In this document: piece by piece, positions 1-11,340 of the stretch | Numbering within the stretch: the stretch's first letter is position 1 | Layout of the letters: each line of letters begins with the position of its first letter | From: Meghimatium bilineatum | Taxonomy: Eukaryota > Mollusca > Gastropoda > Stylommatophora > Philomycidae | Assembly: GCA_034231615.1 (NCBI GenBank) | Contig: CM067298.1 | Location: 23,777,934-23,841,933 of the forward strand | Direction of reading: 5' to 3' | DNA: 64,000 nucleotides | The notes under the pieces: model-generated | Told to the model about the DNA's origin: nothing | The model's database searches: none | What the model saw: the letters and a program-made list of their open reading frames with translations, nothing else | Translations under genes and position numbers: made by a program

Positions 1-59
1 GCTCAGGACCCTATCTCAAAACCTGAAAGATGTCTCAATTGTCTACATATTGAAATAAA

Positions 60-770
60 GGAAAGGGAAATAAACAGTCCTGTGACAACCACGAAGGGAT
101 ATTGTTGCTATCCATAGCTGGTAAAATATTAGCTCATGTAATGCTGAACCGACTTGAACTCACAGATGATCTGCCTGAAAGTCAGTGCGGATTTTGTGTT
201 GGTCATGGGACAATGGACATGATCTTTGCTGCCCATCAACTCTTAAGAAAAAATCAAAGAACACCAAAGATAACTTTTCACAACATTTGTAGACCTGACA
301 AAGGCATTTAACACAGTGAAGAGAGATGGCTGTGGAAAGTGCACGCCAAATTTGGCTGCCCCAAAAGAATTTATCCACATAGTGTGACAGTTGTATGATG
401 TCCGTTGTTATCAGTTATGGAGTGTTATCACCAGCCTAACAAATGTGGTCAAACAAGGATGCATTCAAGTTCCAACACTGTTCAGCTTCATGTTTTCTGC
501 CATGCTGACAGACGCATCTAGATCAAGTGACATAACAGGAATACACATAAGATACAGAACAGATGGTAAACTTCTCAAGCTGCACAACAAAATAGCACTA
601 GAAGAAAGGCAAGAGCTGCTCAATGTTACAGACTCCTTCCACACATGCTCAGAGTGTGGTAGAAAATTTCAAGACTCATTAGTCACAGTCGGGCACACAG
701 CAGACATTAGCATTTTTATCATCATCCCAATTGAGCTGAATGGTCATCATTGACTTCGATGGACGAACAG
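60..770 (+). mobile_element. LINE fragment, RT and 3' end (LINE-G type)
   Basis: Plus-strand peptides ILLLSIAGKILAHVMLNRL, LPESQCGF and a shifted KQGC.QVPTLFSFMFSAML plus IRYRTDGKL are RT blocks of a widespread non-LTR family. Several frameshifts and stops occur. It ends in CSECGRKFQDSLVTVGHTA and a GAGCTGAATGGTCATCATTG tail that recurs at 37.8 kb and 51.2 kb. The part between motifs A and C is missing, so it is a rearranged copy. Confidence 0.75.
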
Positions 771-995
771 CATGAAGTTTATTTATCCATAAACTACATT
801 AACCTATAATTTTGAAGGTTGTTTCTATCACTTCAGATGTATCTAAAAATAAGTTATGAAATACTAAGCAGAATTAAAAAGTGTATAATACTCAAATACT
901 TCCTGTAACTCCCTTACGGGAAAAATACAATATGACAGTTTACAAATAATTTAAAATGTATACTATTATTAAACTAAAAAAAAAAACCAACTCAC

Positions 996-1156
996 CAAAT
1001 GTCTGAAACAAGTATTTGTGTACTTCAACATCATATTTTGTTGCACCTGTACAAACTCCACCCTTCTTGCCTAAGTAAATGATGTCGAAGAACTCAAAGC
1101 CATTTAGACCAATATATAGCTCAGGCAAGATCGGTAACACAAAGAAAAACATATAC
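996..1156 (-). CDS. EPHX4: EPHX4-like exon 5 (cap domain)
   Basis: 161 bases; acceptor ATTCAG, donor GTGAGT. Codes YMFFFVLPILPELYI and continues to KYLFQTF, colinear with the cap segment of vertebrate EPHX4. Ends in phase 1. The next exon is not in 1-995, where I find no matching peptide, so it lies outside the window. Confidence 0.85.
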
Positions 1157-4100
1157 CTGAATAACGACAAACATGGATTTCATTTTAATACAACAAACTT
1201 CAAACATTATATAAATATTAAACTCCAAATAGAAACAAAGTAGTCTTATTAGTGTAGAGCTCCTGTGTGGCAATTGGAGCTTGAATTCCAAGTTCAGGGT
1301 GCAAAGAATAGGGCCACTGTCTTCTTTCCAGGCATAGGGGGTGACTGAGGAAAGTTTGGGGATGGACAGGTGACAAAATGTCACAAGTGAAAAAGTCATT
1401 GTCACTGAATGTCTTGCCTCAATTTCTTACTCTTCTCTTCTGTAAAATAGTCTCCATGGATGACAGAGAGATGCAGGTCAGTGAACATTGCACCTTTGAC
1501 TTTTTTGTAGCAGACTTACAGGTGGCATGGAGTGTTAGCTGTGCCATCACTGCAGATGTGTCAACAGATCTAACGGAAAAATGATGAACTAGTTTGACCA
1601 GTCATATATGTTGCATTCAGGCAGGACGTGATGATCTTTGGATACTGCCACACTGGAATGCCTCCCTTCGTGGACTAAATATGCATCCCTAACCCCCCCA
1701 CCCCCTTTAACATAATCATAATTTTGAGACAGAAAACCTTATATGTTTGAGTCTCACCTTGGTTACTCAATTGAGGAGGACCAATGCTTTTGTCCGAAAG
1801 GATATGAGATATTAAGATCTACCTGTTCACAGCTAAAGGAATTATTTCATCATTAGTGCAGAGTGTTTGTTTCTTCTGCATATAATCTCAGACTTGAACA
1901 TGCGTATTGATGGTTTCATAGAGATTATTCATTAATGATATCAGCAATGACCATATAAGTGTTCTCCGTTCCTGATTCTTCTTCTTCAGCGTTTGTTCTG
2001 AAACTACTGCTGGATCTCTCTTATAGCAGGACCATGATACATTCTAGATTTCCAGCAGGATGTAGTCCAGAGAATAGAAATGAGCTGTATCTCCGTTTCA
2101 TTTGCGACAATGGCCCAACACATCTGTCTTCGACAGGATTCCTGATATCTAAGGTACTTTTACAACAGATGTTCTGCAGTCATTTTGTCTATACCACAAC
2201 CACTTTCATTAAACAGTTTCCATCTTTAGTATGTTAAACAGAAGACAAACCAGAAAACTGTGCAAAAGTCTTGAAGATCTCTTGTTCTTTTTCTATTGAG
2301 CTGGTAATAGACATAACCATTCTTGTGTTTTGTTTTTTCTGTTTTCCCACTCGTCATGTATCATCTTCTAGCAAACTAGTTTTGTGCCAAAAAAGATTAG
2401 CCTTTTATCAGCAGCCAACCATTAAACTTGTTTGTCTCACTATAATGTTGTGTTTATATTGCTCTAAACCCCACTCCTCTAAACAGTTAAAACAATGGGC
2501 TGCCAAAGACGGATGTGTCAGACCATTGCCGCAAATAAAACAGTGACACAACACATTTCCATTCTCTGGACTACATCTGGAAATCTATTATAACTATCGT
2601 CCTGTTACAAAAGAGAGTCAGCGAAAGTTTAAGAATGAACACAGATGAAGAGGATGAATAACAACGGGGAACACATTTTTGGGTACCTGAAATGTTAGAT
2701 CTGTTTCTGCATTTGACATGCTCATTTAATTAGTTATGTAGAGGATTAAAGCCTCTTTACGCCAAGTCAAGCCCCTTTCAACCTTAGACCAGTGTCCTTT
2801 GTGGTTATATAAGAGCATATTTTTATCTAATTGTGACTTTATGGTCTGGGTTCAGTACTAATCATTATTGAATGTGTAAACTCTGCTGAAGACAGATGTG
2901 TCGGGCCACTGGCGCAAATAAAATGGCGACACAATGCATTTCCATTCTCTGGACAATATCCTGCTGGAAATCTAGTAGAACCATTGTACTGCTGCAAGAG
3001 AGATCCAATGGGAGTTTTGAGAATGAACGCTGAAGAAGAATGATTTGTGATACCTGTGGAGGTGAGAGTCCAGCAAATATTGTATCTATTTTGATATGGT
3101 TTTTGTCTGAGTGTTTAGTCATAAAAAGTACTAGTGTTATTCCTATAGATCAGGAGCTCAAAACCTCAAGTGGACAACAAACACCGCCCAATTGTAATCA
3201 CGAGCACTTTTTAACTGACATAGTCAAGCACATATTCTTACAAGAACACCAGGCTGAGAATGCCTACTAAGGTGATAACCCTGAAAAGGGCATGCTTATT
3301 CAAATAATATATGCATACATATATGTCTGTATCTAAAAATCTAATGGGTATAAGGAAAAATTGGTACTTTTTGGAATCAGGTCAAATATACCCAGAGACA
3401 GGTCTGACATTTGTGGCATCAACAATGTTTTACATCATGCTTAAATATGAAAGGTAATTATATTTCATGCCAGATGAGTGGGAAAGACATTGACTACTTA
3501 ATAGAATTTGAGTCTCTTCCTTGCTACACTTCCTTCTGTAACTTACTGAACTAAGCTTATGCTATTATTGAGACAAGTAATCCTTAGCAGCTAAAATCCT
3601 ACTCTGATTTTTCTTGACACACTGTAACAGAGGCAGAGTAGAGATCAAAATGGAAGGCAACCTGATACCATTGCTAAAGTCAGCTGTATTGAGCCAGAAT
3701 AATAGCAATGCTGTAAATCATAAATCAATACATTTTGCAGGATGTGGTCTGGAGAAAGGAATGAGCTGTGCCATTGTTTACAGCTTTGCTGCTTTATCTG
3801 CGCCTTTTTGCCTGCCACATCCAAATTAGTATGGCTTTTGGGCCACTTTGACTTATATGGAATAGCCAACCCTACTCCAAGAAATCTTTAGTTGTCTCTT
3901 ATGATATGTATATAAGGTAAACAGTGTTTCTATTATTTGCTCCCCTTTTGGGCCTCATCAACAGACAGGCAAAAATTTAGTTTAATACACACATTTTAAT
4001 CTTTACAATCCTTTAGTAAAATATTATTTATACAGAATACTGGGTCCAAATGCAGAACTTAGGGATTGTTTTGAGGTGAAATACAAAATGAGCTTACAAG

Positions 4101-7100
4101 CTGACAGGTATGAGTCATTCTATTCTATGAATTACATCCTTTTAATCAGTAGGAAAATAGAAACTGAATTTGGTACCCCAATAGTAGCTGGGTCAACAAG
4201 GGCATATCTGAACTGGGTAGTGATCTCTCTTCGTTTTGATGTATGTCAGATTAAGAAAATTAGCATATTATTATGTTATCCCTCAATCCACTTTTAAAAG
4301 CTAAGTAAATTACCACGACTTCCAGAGTAGTGACCAGTAAGGACACAGGTATCTTTGGAAAACCTCAGGATGTGGGCAATTAAGAATAACAGCTTTCTCT
4401 ACCATGTTAGGATAAGAGCTTGAAAAAGCCCAAGTCACAGCCCCGCCCCAATCATGTCCAACCAATGTACACGACCTGTAGCCTAGAAAAGGAAACACAA
4501 AGCTTAAAAAAACTGTGAAGTAGGTACATTTGGATATCTGTAAATATATTAAGACATTTGTACAACCTACAAATCTTTTATTCATTTGTTGCAAGAAGCA
4601 TTTAACACTTTATCTCTGTGTTTTCATGCCCTGCTGTATAGTATTTAAAAGTAACTATAAACAAAGTACATGGAGGTGATAGTACTTATTAGAGATGAGG
4701 AAGGAGTTAACATATGTTGAAGTATGCTATCTGTTTGCACATCTAGAGAAAATAATATTTTGGAGGTAAATTATTAATTTTGAGACTTCTGTCTGAGTAA
4801 ACTTCAATTTTCATTTCAGGAATTTCTGTGTTGCGATGGTTATCATGTCTTTTCACAACCTGCTGTTTTGTGTGCTGTCAATCATTTCTGATACAGATGT
4901 TCTTCCATGCTACAATGCCAGGCTGTCAAGTATTTTTTCTCTTGGTATTCCATACCACTCTGTTCTTCAACACACCCTATTGTCATGATTTTTCTATCTT
5001 TTCTCTTCTCATGATGTATTAAAAAAATGTGGACTTTCTTTCTGATGCGGGTGGGTAAGCAGTTCTCTTTTTCTATTAACTATACAGTTAAATTCTGTAC
5101 TAGCAATGAACCAGGAACATACATAATTTTTTATAAGTCATATTTTATAAAAGAAAAGTCATACTTTTTATAAGATGAATACTTTACCAAGAGCTGGTAT
5201 AATCTGCTTGACATCTTTGATGATCCGCTCAAGTCTGTACTGGCTAATGCCTTGTGGTTTGTCAGAGTCACCATAGCCTCTCTGATCAATTGCCACTACT
5301 CTGTTAAAGAATATTTCATAGATTGATGTATGCAAACTGACAAACTCCAAAGCAAAATACATTTTGTGCAAACTACTCATCAGTTTTGAGTTGACAGTTG
5401 TTGATAAGTGTTTCATAGTAAACCTTTATCATGAAAAAAAATTGATGAATAAAAAAGGATGACAAATTTGTTGAACAGAGAACTATTTATAACAGATTGT
5501 TTGTAAAGTACAGATTTAACAGAGTGTATTGCACAGGAAAAAAAACCACAATTTTCTAAGTGTGGAGTTTCTGCTTGTGTAGAAAATGACCAGGACTTAC
5601 AAAACTACATGAGCGAAGCTAATTTCAACAACTGCAATACTTACATCAATATATACCAAGATCTGCAAACCAAAATAGACACAGTGGATATCAATGTCTT
5701 ATTTTAGAATTTTGAAGAAAGTCACAAAGAGGACAAGAAGAAGAGGAGGCAAAAAGAACAGTGCAAATAAGAAAAGTATAGAGTGATGGCTTATAAAGAT
5801 GCTGGTAAAAGTTTAAAGGAACTACAGCAATTTGCAATGCAACAAAATGATTTGGATTTGCTTAGTTTGATTTTTCCGACTAATGTCTTTGTGGAAAGTC
5901 AGCCAACTTGTATATTGTGTGAAGAAAACCCTTCTAGAATGTTGGAAAAACTAAAGAAAAAAATGAGTAATTTGTTTGTGCTCAATGTATATTTTTACAT
6001 GTGTTCAATTATAGTGGGAATAAGTACGATTATGGCATTTTATTTTATGTCAGTTATGTGCATGTCTCTGGTTAAATTTTCATAGAACACCTTGATTAAG
6101 CAGAAAAAAGGAACCCAGTTCTTTTTGGTTCCACTTAAGACATGTTCTATAGTATTTATATAATTAGAATTTGCAAACAACTATATGTGTTCATACAAAA
6201 CATGCATATACACTACACAAAAAAATAATTGGTAGCATATGCTTTTCAGGATGTAGCCATTAAATCCATAATTTTTTTGGTTGTAGTGATTTTATAAGCA
6301 ATATAAATACGTTCAGCCATTGCTTTCTGAACGGTCAGGATGCACAATTTTCTTGTGGTTGGAGTCGAACCCAGTACCTTAGTCATCACAGACGTGCACT
6401 GTACCACACCACCACAGAGCCGGACGATATATACACAGATATAAATAGTTCCCTTATTTTTATAAAGTTTTGCAGCAACAACAACAAAATATTAACAAAA
6501 TTTATCATTGTTTCTGAATACTGTTTATGAAACGTGACAATGAAACATAATTTTGCAGTAATTTCTAAAACCTGATGCTTTCAGGAATTCAAAGATAATA
6601 ATAAGGAAAAGTAAAATATGTTAATATGTTTTTTAATTGTGGACTATAATTTTATTTAAACAATATTAAAATTGGTTTGAATAATAATTACAAATAAATA
6701 CTAAAGGAAAAAGGACCTGTAAGTCTTAGAAAATTCCTTAAGTTGAAATCTCCAAGAGTACCATGATCCAAGAAACCCATGCAAAAGCAACATCAGTGGC
6801 TTATCATCAGATCCTTTACTAACATAATGGATTCGCACCTCCTGTGACAAAAAGAAATAATCTTGAACAGCAACATCAGAAGCCCAATAGGTTGTAATGT
6901 TTGTGAAATAATTTGATTTCTATCATTCTTTCCAATATAAATACAGTGAAATTCCTACATCAAATTAAGAAAATTAGCATATTAGTACACTATCGTTCGT
7001 TCCACTTTTAAAAGCTAAATAAATTATCATGACTTCCAGAGTTGTGACGAGCAAGGACACAGGTATCTGTGGAAAACCGGTCTAGACAGACTGAATATTT

Positions 7101-9625
7101 ATGTAATAACCAAAAATTTACTATATCTGTTTATATACAATAAAGAATAAATTAATTAGAGGTTTTGAAAAGTGTTTATATGGAATTATGTTTTATAAGT
7201 TTTTAGTGTCAAAAGCTTTCATGTAATCCACACAGTTTATGTATAATTTAGGGTACAATCTCAGATCAGATGCTTACCAAGTTCTTCTGCGTTCAGTTTT
7301 AAAATAACCAATTCCAATTTTTAAGTAGTTAGTGCGGCGCATTATTAGTAGTTTGTGATGTCACTCTGCCAACTCATTTGTGTTTGCAAAAATGGCTACT
7401 GTATCTATGCAAAAACTTGCTATCGACTGATGAAGATGCAATATACAAGCTACAGTTACGAGGAGTTCTTCCGAGTGAAAATATATGCGTGCAGGGACAT
7501 GCTATAACATTAATCTACTATGCTAATAGAAAAATCAATTGGAAATGTAATGTAAAAAACCACCAACAGTGGATTAGTGTGACAATAGTAGGACAATTTC
7601 ACTAAAAAAATAAAATAAAAACACAGCTTCTGTTTTCCTTGAGAAAGAGGTATATAGTTTAGGAATGGAGGGAGGTGGGTTGGATTAGAACTAAATCCAC
7701 CCCCTAACTCCCCTCCCTCCTAAATTTTAGGATCATTTCTTCCTCTCCAATGTGTATTTGTGGCATATAAATCATGGCATAATGTAATCGCTAAAAGTAA
7801 GAATTCTGTGTTTCTGGCTACATGGTCTGAAATGGTGTAATTTCATTCATGACTCTGCGTACACCGTAACAAACTTGAGATGAACTTGTATATACTATAT
7901 CTTAAGTTCGCTCAAATTCAGTAAATTGGCGAAATATGTGGCAGGCATCTGATCTGGGATTGAGTCTAATTTAGTCCTCCATTCTACCGACCACTACATA
8001 ATTATACATACCATTACATGTCAACCTCAATAAGAATCATTCTGTAGTTCAGCACAAATAGCCCCTAAAAATTATGTATTTTGACCAAAATTATATTTAA
8101 AGATGACTTTACTAAAGGTAAATATGGGCATATTCAATGAAATGTGAATGTATTCTTTAGAAAATCCAGAAAAAATTTACTGGTATATATGTTGGCAGGT
8201 ATGAATTATGCAACAAAACAGTCGTCTGGTGTTGTGTACATGTTCAGATCTGTTAAAAGTATATCTCCAATTATTTATCTAGTTTTTTCATTCTTTAAAG
8301 GGTTTCTCTTCTTCCTCTGCGTTCATTCTAAAACTCCTGCAGATTAGCCATATTTAGTCCAGAGAACGGAATGCATTGTGCCATAGTGTACAGCCATTGT
8401 GTCATTGTGTGAAATATCTGCACCTTTTCAGAATGGTTTCTGGGTCACTTTGACCCTATATGGGATAGCACAGCCAACTAAACTGCAAAATAAAATAATC
8501 TGAGAAAACATAGAGTACAATGGAGTAAAGCAGAATACAAAGGACAGTACAATTGGAAAGTATAATAGAAGTAGTATTCCTGGGTTTTTTTCTGGTGTAT
8601 TACCTAATTTTGTTGTCCCTATCTAAAAAAGATTTTTTTGTCAAAATGTCAATTTTATGTAATTATACACATTTCTACAACTGATACAAAAACTAATGCA
8701 GATATATCAACATATATTTTTTCCATTGTTTTTTTGCTATATCGTACATAGTTTTACTGTTGTTCATCCGTTGAAATTGAGCTCAAATAAGATGAAGTTG
8801 ATGCAGACTGCAGTATGTGTTACTGTGACTACTGATTCCTATACACGAACAAATTTTCTTTCACAATTTAAACATGTGTTGTGGGAGTCTGTGAGAGATT
8901 GAAATTTTTTTTATTTCTTCTTGAACTTTTCTGTTGAATAGCAGCTTGTAATCACTGTACTATCAAGTAACTCAACTTATCCTGTCCTAGCCATCAATCA
9001 TTAGTTCATGCTATGGCCCTGTAAAGCACAAGCAGCACATAATAAAAGAGAAGGTACATTTTGTTCTGATTACTGCAGATTTCCTTCATGCTAAATATAT
9101 GCATACATATTCTAAATCTAGAGTCAAAGCGACGATGTATATGTTCACATGGACATTTAATATTACCATCTTTAACCCTAACCACAACTAATAATACATG
9201 AGGAGACCCTGTTTTTTTTATGTTAGTTGACTTACATTTTAGGGCTTTCCCAAAAAGTATGATGTATTGTTTGTTTTCGCAGTAATCCAAGCACACTGAA
9301 CCAAAGTAAATTTGTAAAAAAAAAAATGAAAAAAATCACATACCAGTACGGACAACAAATAACTATTATGTTAATGAAATATTGTTTCAACTCACACCTC
9401 CAAATGAAGATATCCATGTGTGCCTAAGCTAGCATCTGTTAGGCACTCTGGCACTGTATTCCAAGTTTTGACAGCAAATATTTTGCGTGGACCTTTGATT
9501 ATTACCAAAAACCACAGTCTTATCAACACTAGTACAGCAATGATCATACTTATGTAGAAAAGCAAAATAAGATTAATGCTTCTGTGAATAACTCCTACAG
9601 TCATTCTCCAACCTGTTGAGGACAT
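996..9625 (-). CDS. EPHX4: EPHX4-like epoxide hydrolase, 5 exons, C-terminus off left edge
   Basis: Alpha/beta-hydrolase of the EPHX3/EPHX4 family, expected to open epoxide rings of lipids while anchored in the ER membrane by an N-terminal helix. Joined exons (9398-9625, 6717-6841, 5188-5300, 4314-4482, 996-1156; 796 bases) give about 265 residues against roughly 360 in vertebrate EPHX4. About 100 C-terminal residues, including the charge-relay His, must lie left of base 1. Visible parts are a hydrophobic anchor (about residues 19-43), the family signature SLGTHGYL, the oxyanion-hole region HGFLGSWYSW, the RGYGDSDKP strand and the nucleophile elbow GHDWGG (Asp about residue 166), then the start of the cap. 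All junctions have GT-AG ends and matching phases. The canonical HGxP motif reads HGFL. EPHX3 is the alternative; the TM anchor plus CLTD.SLGTHGY fits EPHX4 best from memory. Confidence 0.9.
1976..2141 (-). mobile_element. SINE-1 copy
   Basis: First copy of the most common short repeat here, about 155 bases. Read on its own strand it has GAAGACGGATGTGTCGGGCC, GCAAATAAAA, CTGGACTACATCCTGCTGG, GGGAGTTTGAGAATGAACGC and a (GAA)n tail. This copy is diverged. It has no clear RNA polymerase III boxes that I could place. Confidence 0.8.
2502..2660 (+). mobile_element. SINE-1 copy
   Basis: AAGACGGATGTGTCAGACCA to GATGAAGAGGATGAA; missing the middle CCTGCT step, otherwise full length. Confidence 0.8.
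2887..3043 (+). mobile_element. SINE-1 copy
   Basis: Near-complete: GAAGACAGATGTGTCGGGCC ... GAACGCTGAAGAAGAA. It keeps the TGTGTCG...CGACACA pair. Confidence 0.85.
3046..3734. other. intron of EPHX4-like gene, nothing recognised
   Basis: AT-rich sequence between exons 5 and 4; I see no supported feature. Confidence 0.6.
3735..3880 (-). mobile_element. SINE-2 fragment
   Basis: Shares with the copies at 8.3 and 43.2 kb the blocks GGATGT.GTC..GAGAA.GGAAT, TGTGCCATTGTTTACAGC and GGCTTTTGGGCCACTTTGAC. Confidence 0.7.
4314..4482 (-). CDS. EPHX4: EPHX4-like exon 4 (nucleophile elbow GHDWGG)
   Basis: 169 bases after acceptor TTCTAG. Codes YRSCTLVGHDWGGAV, with the catalytic Asp in GHDWG, then NCPHPEVFQRYL, the entry to the cap domain. 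Donor GTAATT; the last two bases join exon 5 to make Trp. A partial, decayed copy of its 3' part lies at 6961-7078. Confidence 0.9.
5188..5300 (-). CDS. EPHX4: EPHX4-like exon 3 (RGYGDSDKP)
   Basis: 113 bases. Acceptor TTTAACAG, donor GTAAAG. Codes VVAIDQRGYGDSDKP and the helix leading to the nucleophile elbow. The last base is the first of a Gly codon finished by exon 4. Confidence 0.88.
5556..5905 (+). pseudogene. decayed coding-like block, unrecognised, in intron 2 of EPHX4-like gene
   Basis: One plus-strand frame reads like real protein for about 110 codons: CGVSACVENDQDLQNYM, then YQDLQTKIDTVDINVLF, then SHKEDKKKRRQKEQCK, EKYRVMAYKDAGKSLKELQ and FAMQQND. Two in-frame stops interrupt it. 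It lies antisense to the host gene and has no recognisable splice sites, which would suit a retroposed gene copy. I do not recognise the parent protein. Confidence 0.35.
6312..6427 (-). mobile_element. tRNA-derived SINE-3
   Basis: Minus strand shows TGGTACAGTGCA as an A-box-like and GGGTTCGACTCC as a B-box (6361-6372), followed by a body ending CAGAAAGCAATGGCTGAAC. A second copy is at 27379-27494. It is not a functional tRNA, since no cloverleaf can be completed. Confidence 0.75.
6717..6841 (-). CDS. EPHX4: EPHX4-like exon 2 (HGFL oxyanion-hole region)
   Basis: 125 bases, phase 0 in and phase 2 out. It opens after TCACAG with EVRIHYVSKG, then KPLMLLLHGFLGSWYSWRF and ends ...FSKTY plus two bases of Arg. 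Donor GTCCTT is weak after the GT, but the split Arg codon (AG|A) joins exon 3 exactly as in the family. Confidence 0.88.
6961..7078 (-). pseudogene. partial duplicate of EPHX4-like exon 4 and flanking intron
   Basis: About 118 bases closely resemble 4249-4365, which spans the last ~50 coding bases of exon 4, its donor and ~60 bases of intron. The copy lies in intron 1 of the same gene in the same orientation. Its donor GT is changed (GATAAT in place of GTAAT at the matching place), and no acceptor half or nucleophile elbow is present, so it cannot serve as a normal exon. Confidence 0.75.
7320..7690 (+). repeat. dispersed repeat R4, copy 1
   Basis: Shares AGTTTGTGATGTCACTCTGC, AAATGGCTACTGTATCTATG and GAGGTATATAGTTTAGGAAT with the reverse complement of 39020-39240. 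An unrelated segment interrupts it. The ORF in the middle has no other support as a gene. Confidence 0.6.
7690..8312. other. intron 1 of EPHX4-like gene, nothing recognised
   Basis: Contains short CCCTCC-rich palindromic-looking sequence near 7670-7730, otherwise plain. Confidence 0.5.
8313..8482 (-). mobile_element. SINE-2 copy, 5'-truncated
   Basis: TGCGTTCATTCTAAAACTCC, GCAGATTAGCC, TGCCATAGTGTACAGCC and GGGTCACTTTGACCCTATAT match the SINE-2 body in reverse. Confidence 0.8.
8610..8700 (+). repeat. dispersed motif R3 (GATNAA...GTC.AAANGTC)
   Basis: GTCAAAATGTCAATTTTATG preceded by AAAAAGATTTTT. Worn relative of the motif at 36.1, 50.8 and 56.4 kb. Confidence 0.4.
8700..9397. other. intron 1, plain AT-rich sequence
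   Basis: No repeat or coding signal that I can support. Confidence 0.5.
9398..9625 (-). CDS. EPHX4: EPHX4-like coding exon 1 (membrane anchor)
   Basis: Starts at the ATG at 9625-9623 and codes 76 residues. A long hydrophobic run (about residues 19-43) followed by basic KGPRK is a signal-anchor. The end carries CLTDASLGTHGYLHLE, a near match to vertebrate EPHX4. The donor used here is GTGTGA directly after GAG (phase 0). A stronger-looking GTGAGT lies two bases on, but it would break the frame into exon 2. I see no clear promoter upstream. Confidence 0.85.
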
Positions 9626-9879
9626 ATTTTCAAAAAAATTTTAATTTACAAAAATTACATTTATAACTTTTATCTATAAATAAAATTTTCGGACACAATT
9701 TGGATATAACAAAGAAAGTACGGTATATGTCAATTTACACTTCACAATATAGTACATAAATCCCAAGAAACCAATATATATTAAAGAAACAATGTATGCA
9801 TCTAGCTGATGCCAAATAACTACTACCAGGTACATCCATTAGGTAATGTTGACTAATCTGCATCTCTAAAAAAAGATGC

Positions 9880-10290
9880 AATTTTAGTCAAGACTTCTAA
9901 CTTGTATATTCACGATTTACTATGAATATGGATCGGTTGACCTACACATAGACAGCAATACACACACTGCACAGGTATATTAATTCCTTGTGGACCACAA
10001 ACATTTAACACTAGTACAAGCAGTACACATCAGTGTTATCAGGCCTACTTGTAAACATAAATAACACATAAACAAAAACAAGGTTGATTCAGATGTAACA
10101 TGGGTAAATGAATAAAATATTAAGGAAGCATCGAGGAGTTATAGAGAAATCAGAAGGTAGAAAATTGGATTTGAACCTGGTCCATTCAGCTGTTTGCCTT
10201 GCAACTTGAGTTAGTGTATTTTCAAAATTCTGCCAATCCATATTCCTAAAAAGGATGCAATAATTCATAGTCAAGGACTGTATCTGTCTC
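9880..10290 (-). repeat. dispersed repeat R2, copy 1
   Basis: Shares CATAAATAACACATAAACAA, AAGCATCGAGGAG and GCAACTTGAGTTAGTG with 51.8-52.3 kb. Its minus strand reads FENTLTQVARQTAEWTRF, so it may derive from an element's coding part. Confidence 0.6.
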
Positions 10291-10799
10291 TCCGTGCCTA
10301 CGATGAACTCACAAACATAGGTCCCTACAGCATAATAGAAAGTACTAGAGAGTTAACTGTATAAATATTGATCTAATACTTATGCAGCATTACTTTTCCA
10401 TATTAAATTTAACTTTCATATAGCAGATAAGGCAATTTCCAGTCTTATCTTTAATTCTCTTTTGTATATCCCATTGATGTGAAAGTATTCACTTCACGTG
10501 TATGTCCATTCATCATGATGTTTGTTTGTACCTCTGCTCTTCATGATTCATCATGAACAAGGACTTTTTTCCTGTTCATACTGAAATTATCACCGGTCTC
10601 ATAGCAAGACAATAGTCCTAATAGATTCTGCACCGGTTGGACATTCCTCTACTTTAGATCCATCTGTGAATACTTTGGGAATAGCTTTGGTGGTATCATT
10701 ATATACTTTAGTGCCATATTTGTGTTTTATAGCTGTTACATACTTATTTTTGGTTATGGCATATAAGAGAGTTATTTAGTCGTTATATCATCATCATGG

Positions 10800-11340
10800 C
10801 ACTCCTGACAAGTTCATAGATGCTCTGATCCATATTCAGTATGTCCTTCAGCATGTGATAACTGACTGTTCCAGTTCTGTGTTAGTTGATAACTTTTCTT
10901 TTGATTACTATATATCCTGCTTGTTTCTTGCAACACAATGCTTTACTCCCAGGTTCTGCATTCAAACCATAGATAGGGAAGAAAAATACACTCCATATCT
11001 TTCAAGTGGTCAAACTTCATGATTGCATTCAAAATATCAGTATGGTCCATTGAACTGCCACTAGTCACTGGAGAATTTGCTGGAGGACTCTGTATGCTGA
11101 GAGCATTCAATGTGGTACCCCTATGGCCATGAATGGTTACAGGTTTATTGATGAATGATTGAGTCACTGTGGCCATGAGGACAAGTCTATCCATTCTTTC
11201 ATTTCCCTCAACACCCACGTGTCCAGGTACAAAAGTTAAGGTAACTCTCTTCAGCACAGATTTCATCATTGACTGAAGCCACTGATGGCATAAATAGTCT
11301 GACTGAATCTTTCGAAGCAAACCAATAGAATCAGTAAGAA
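10800..11340 (-). mobile_element. I-type LINE remnant, RNase H and C-terminus (LINE-E type)
   Basis: Minus strand reads LTFVPGHVGVEGNERMDRL, the last RNase H block with PGH.GV.GNE..D, and further on GSEHL.TCQECHDDD, the Cys-rich end seen in LINE-E at 29.7 kb. RT and EN are absent here. Confidence 0.75.

Noticed and set aside
1121-1584. Short frames on both strands near EPHX4-like exon 5
   Set aside because: No domain, no splice-site logic and no extension of the hydrolase.
6361-6406. A- and B-box sequences suggesting a tRNA gene (also at 45083, 51681, 62138)
   Set aside because: No complete cloverleaf; the boxes sit in repeated SINE bodies.
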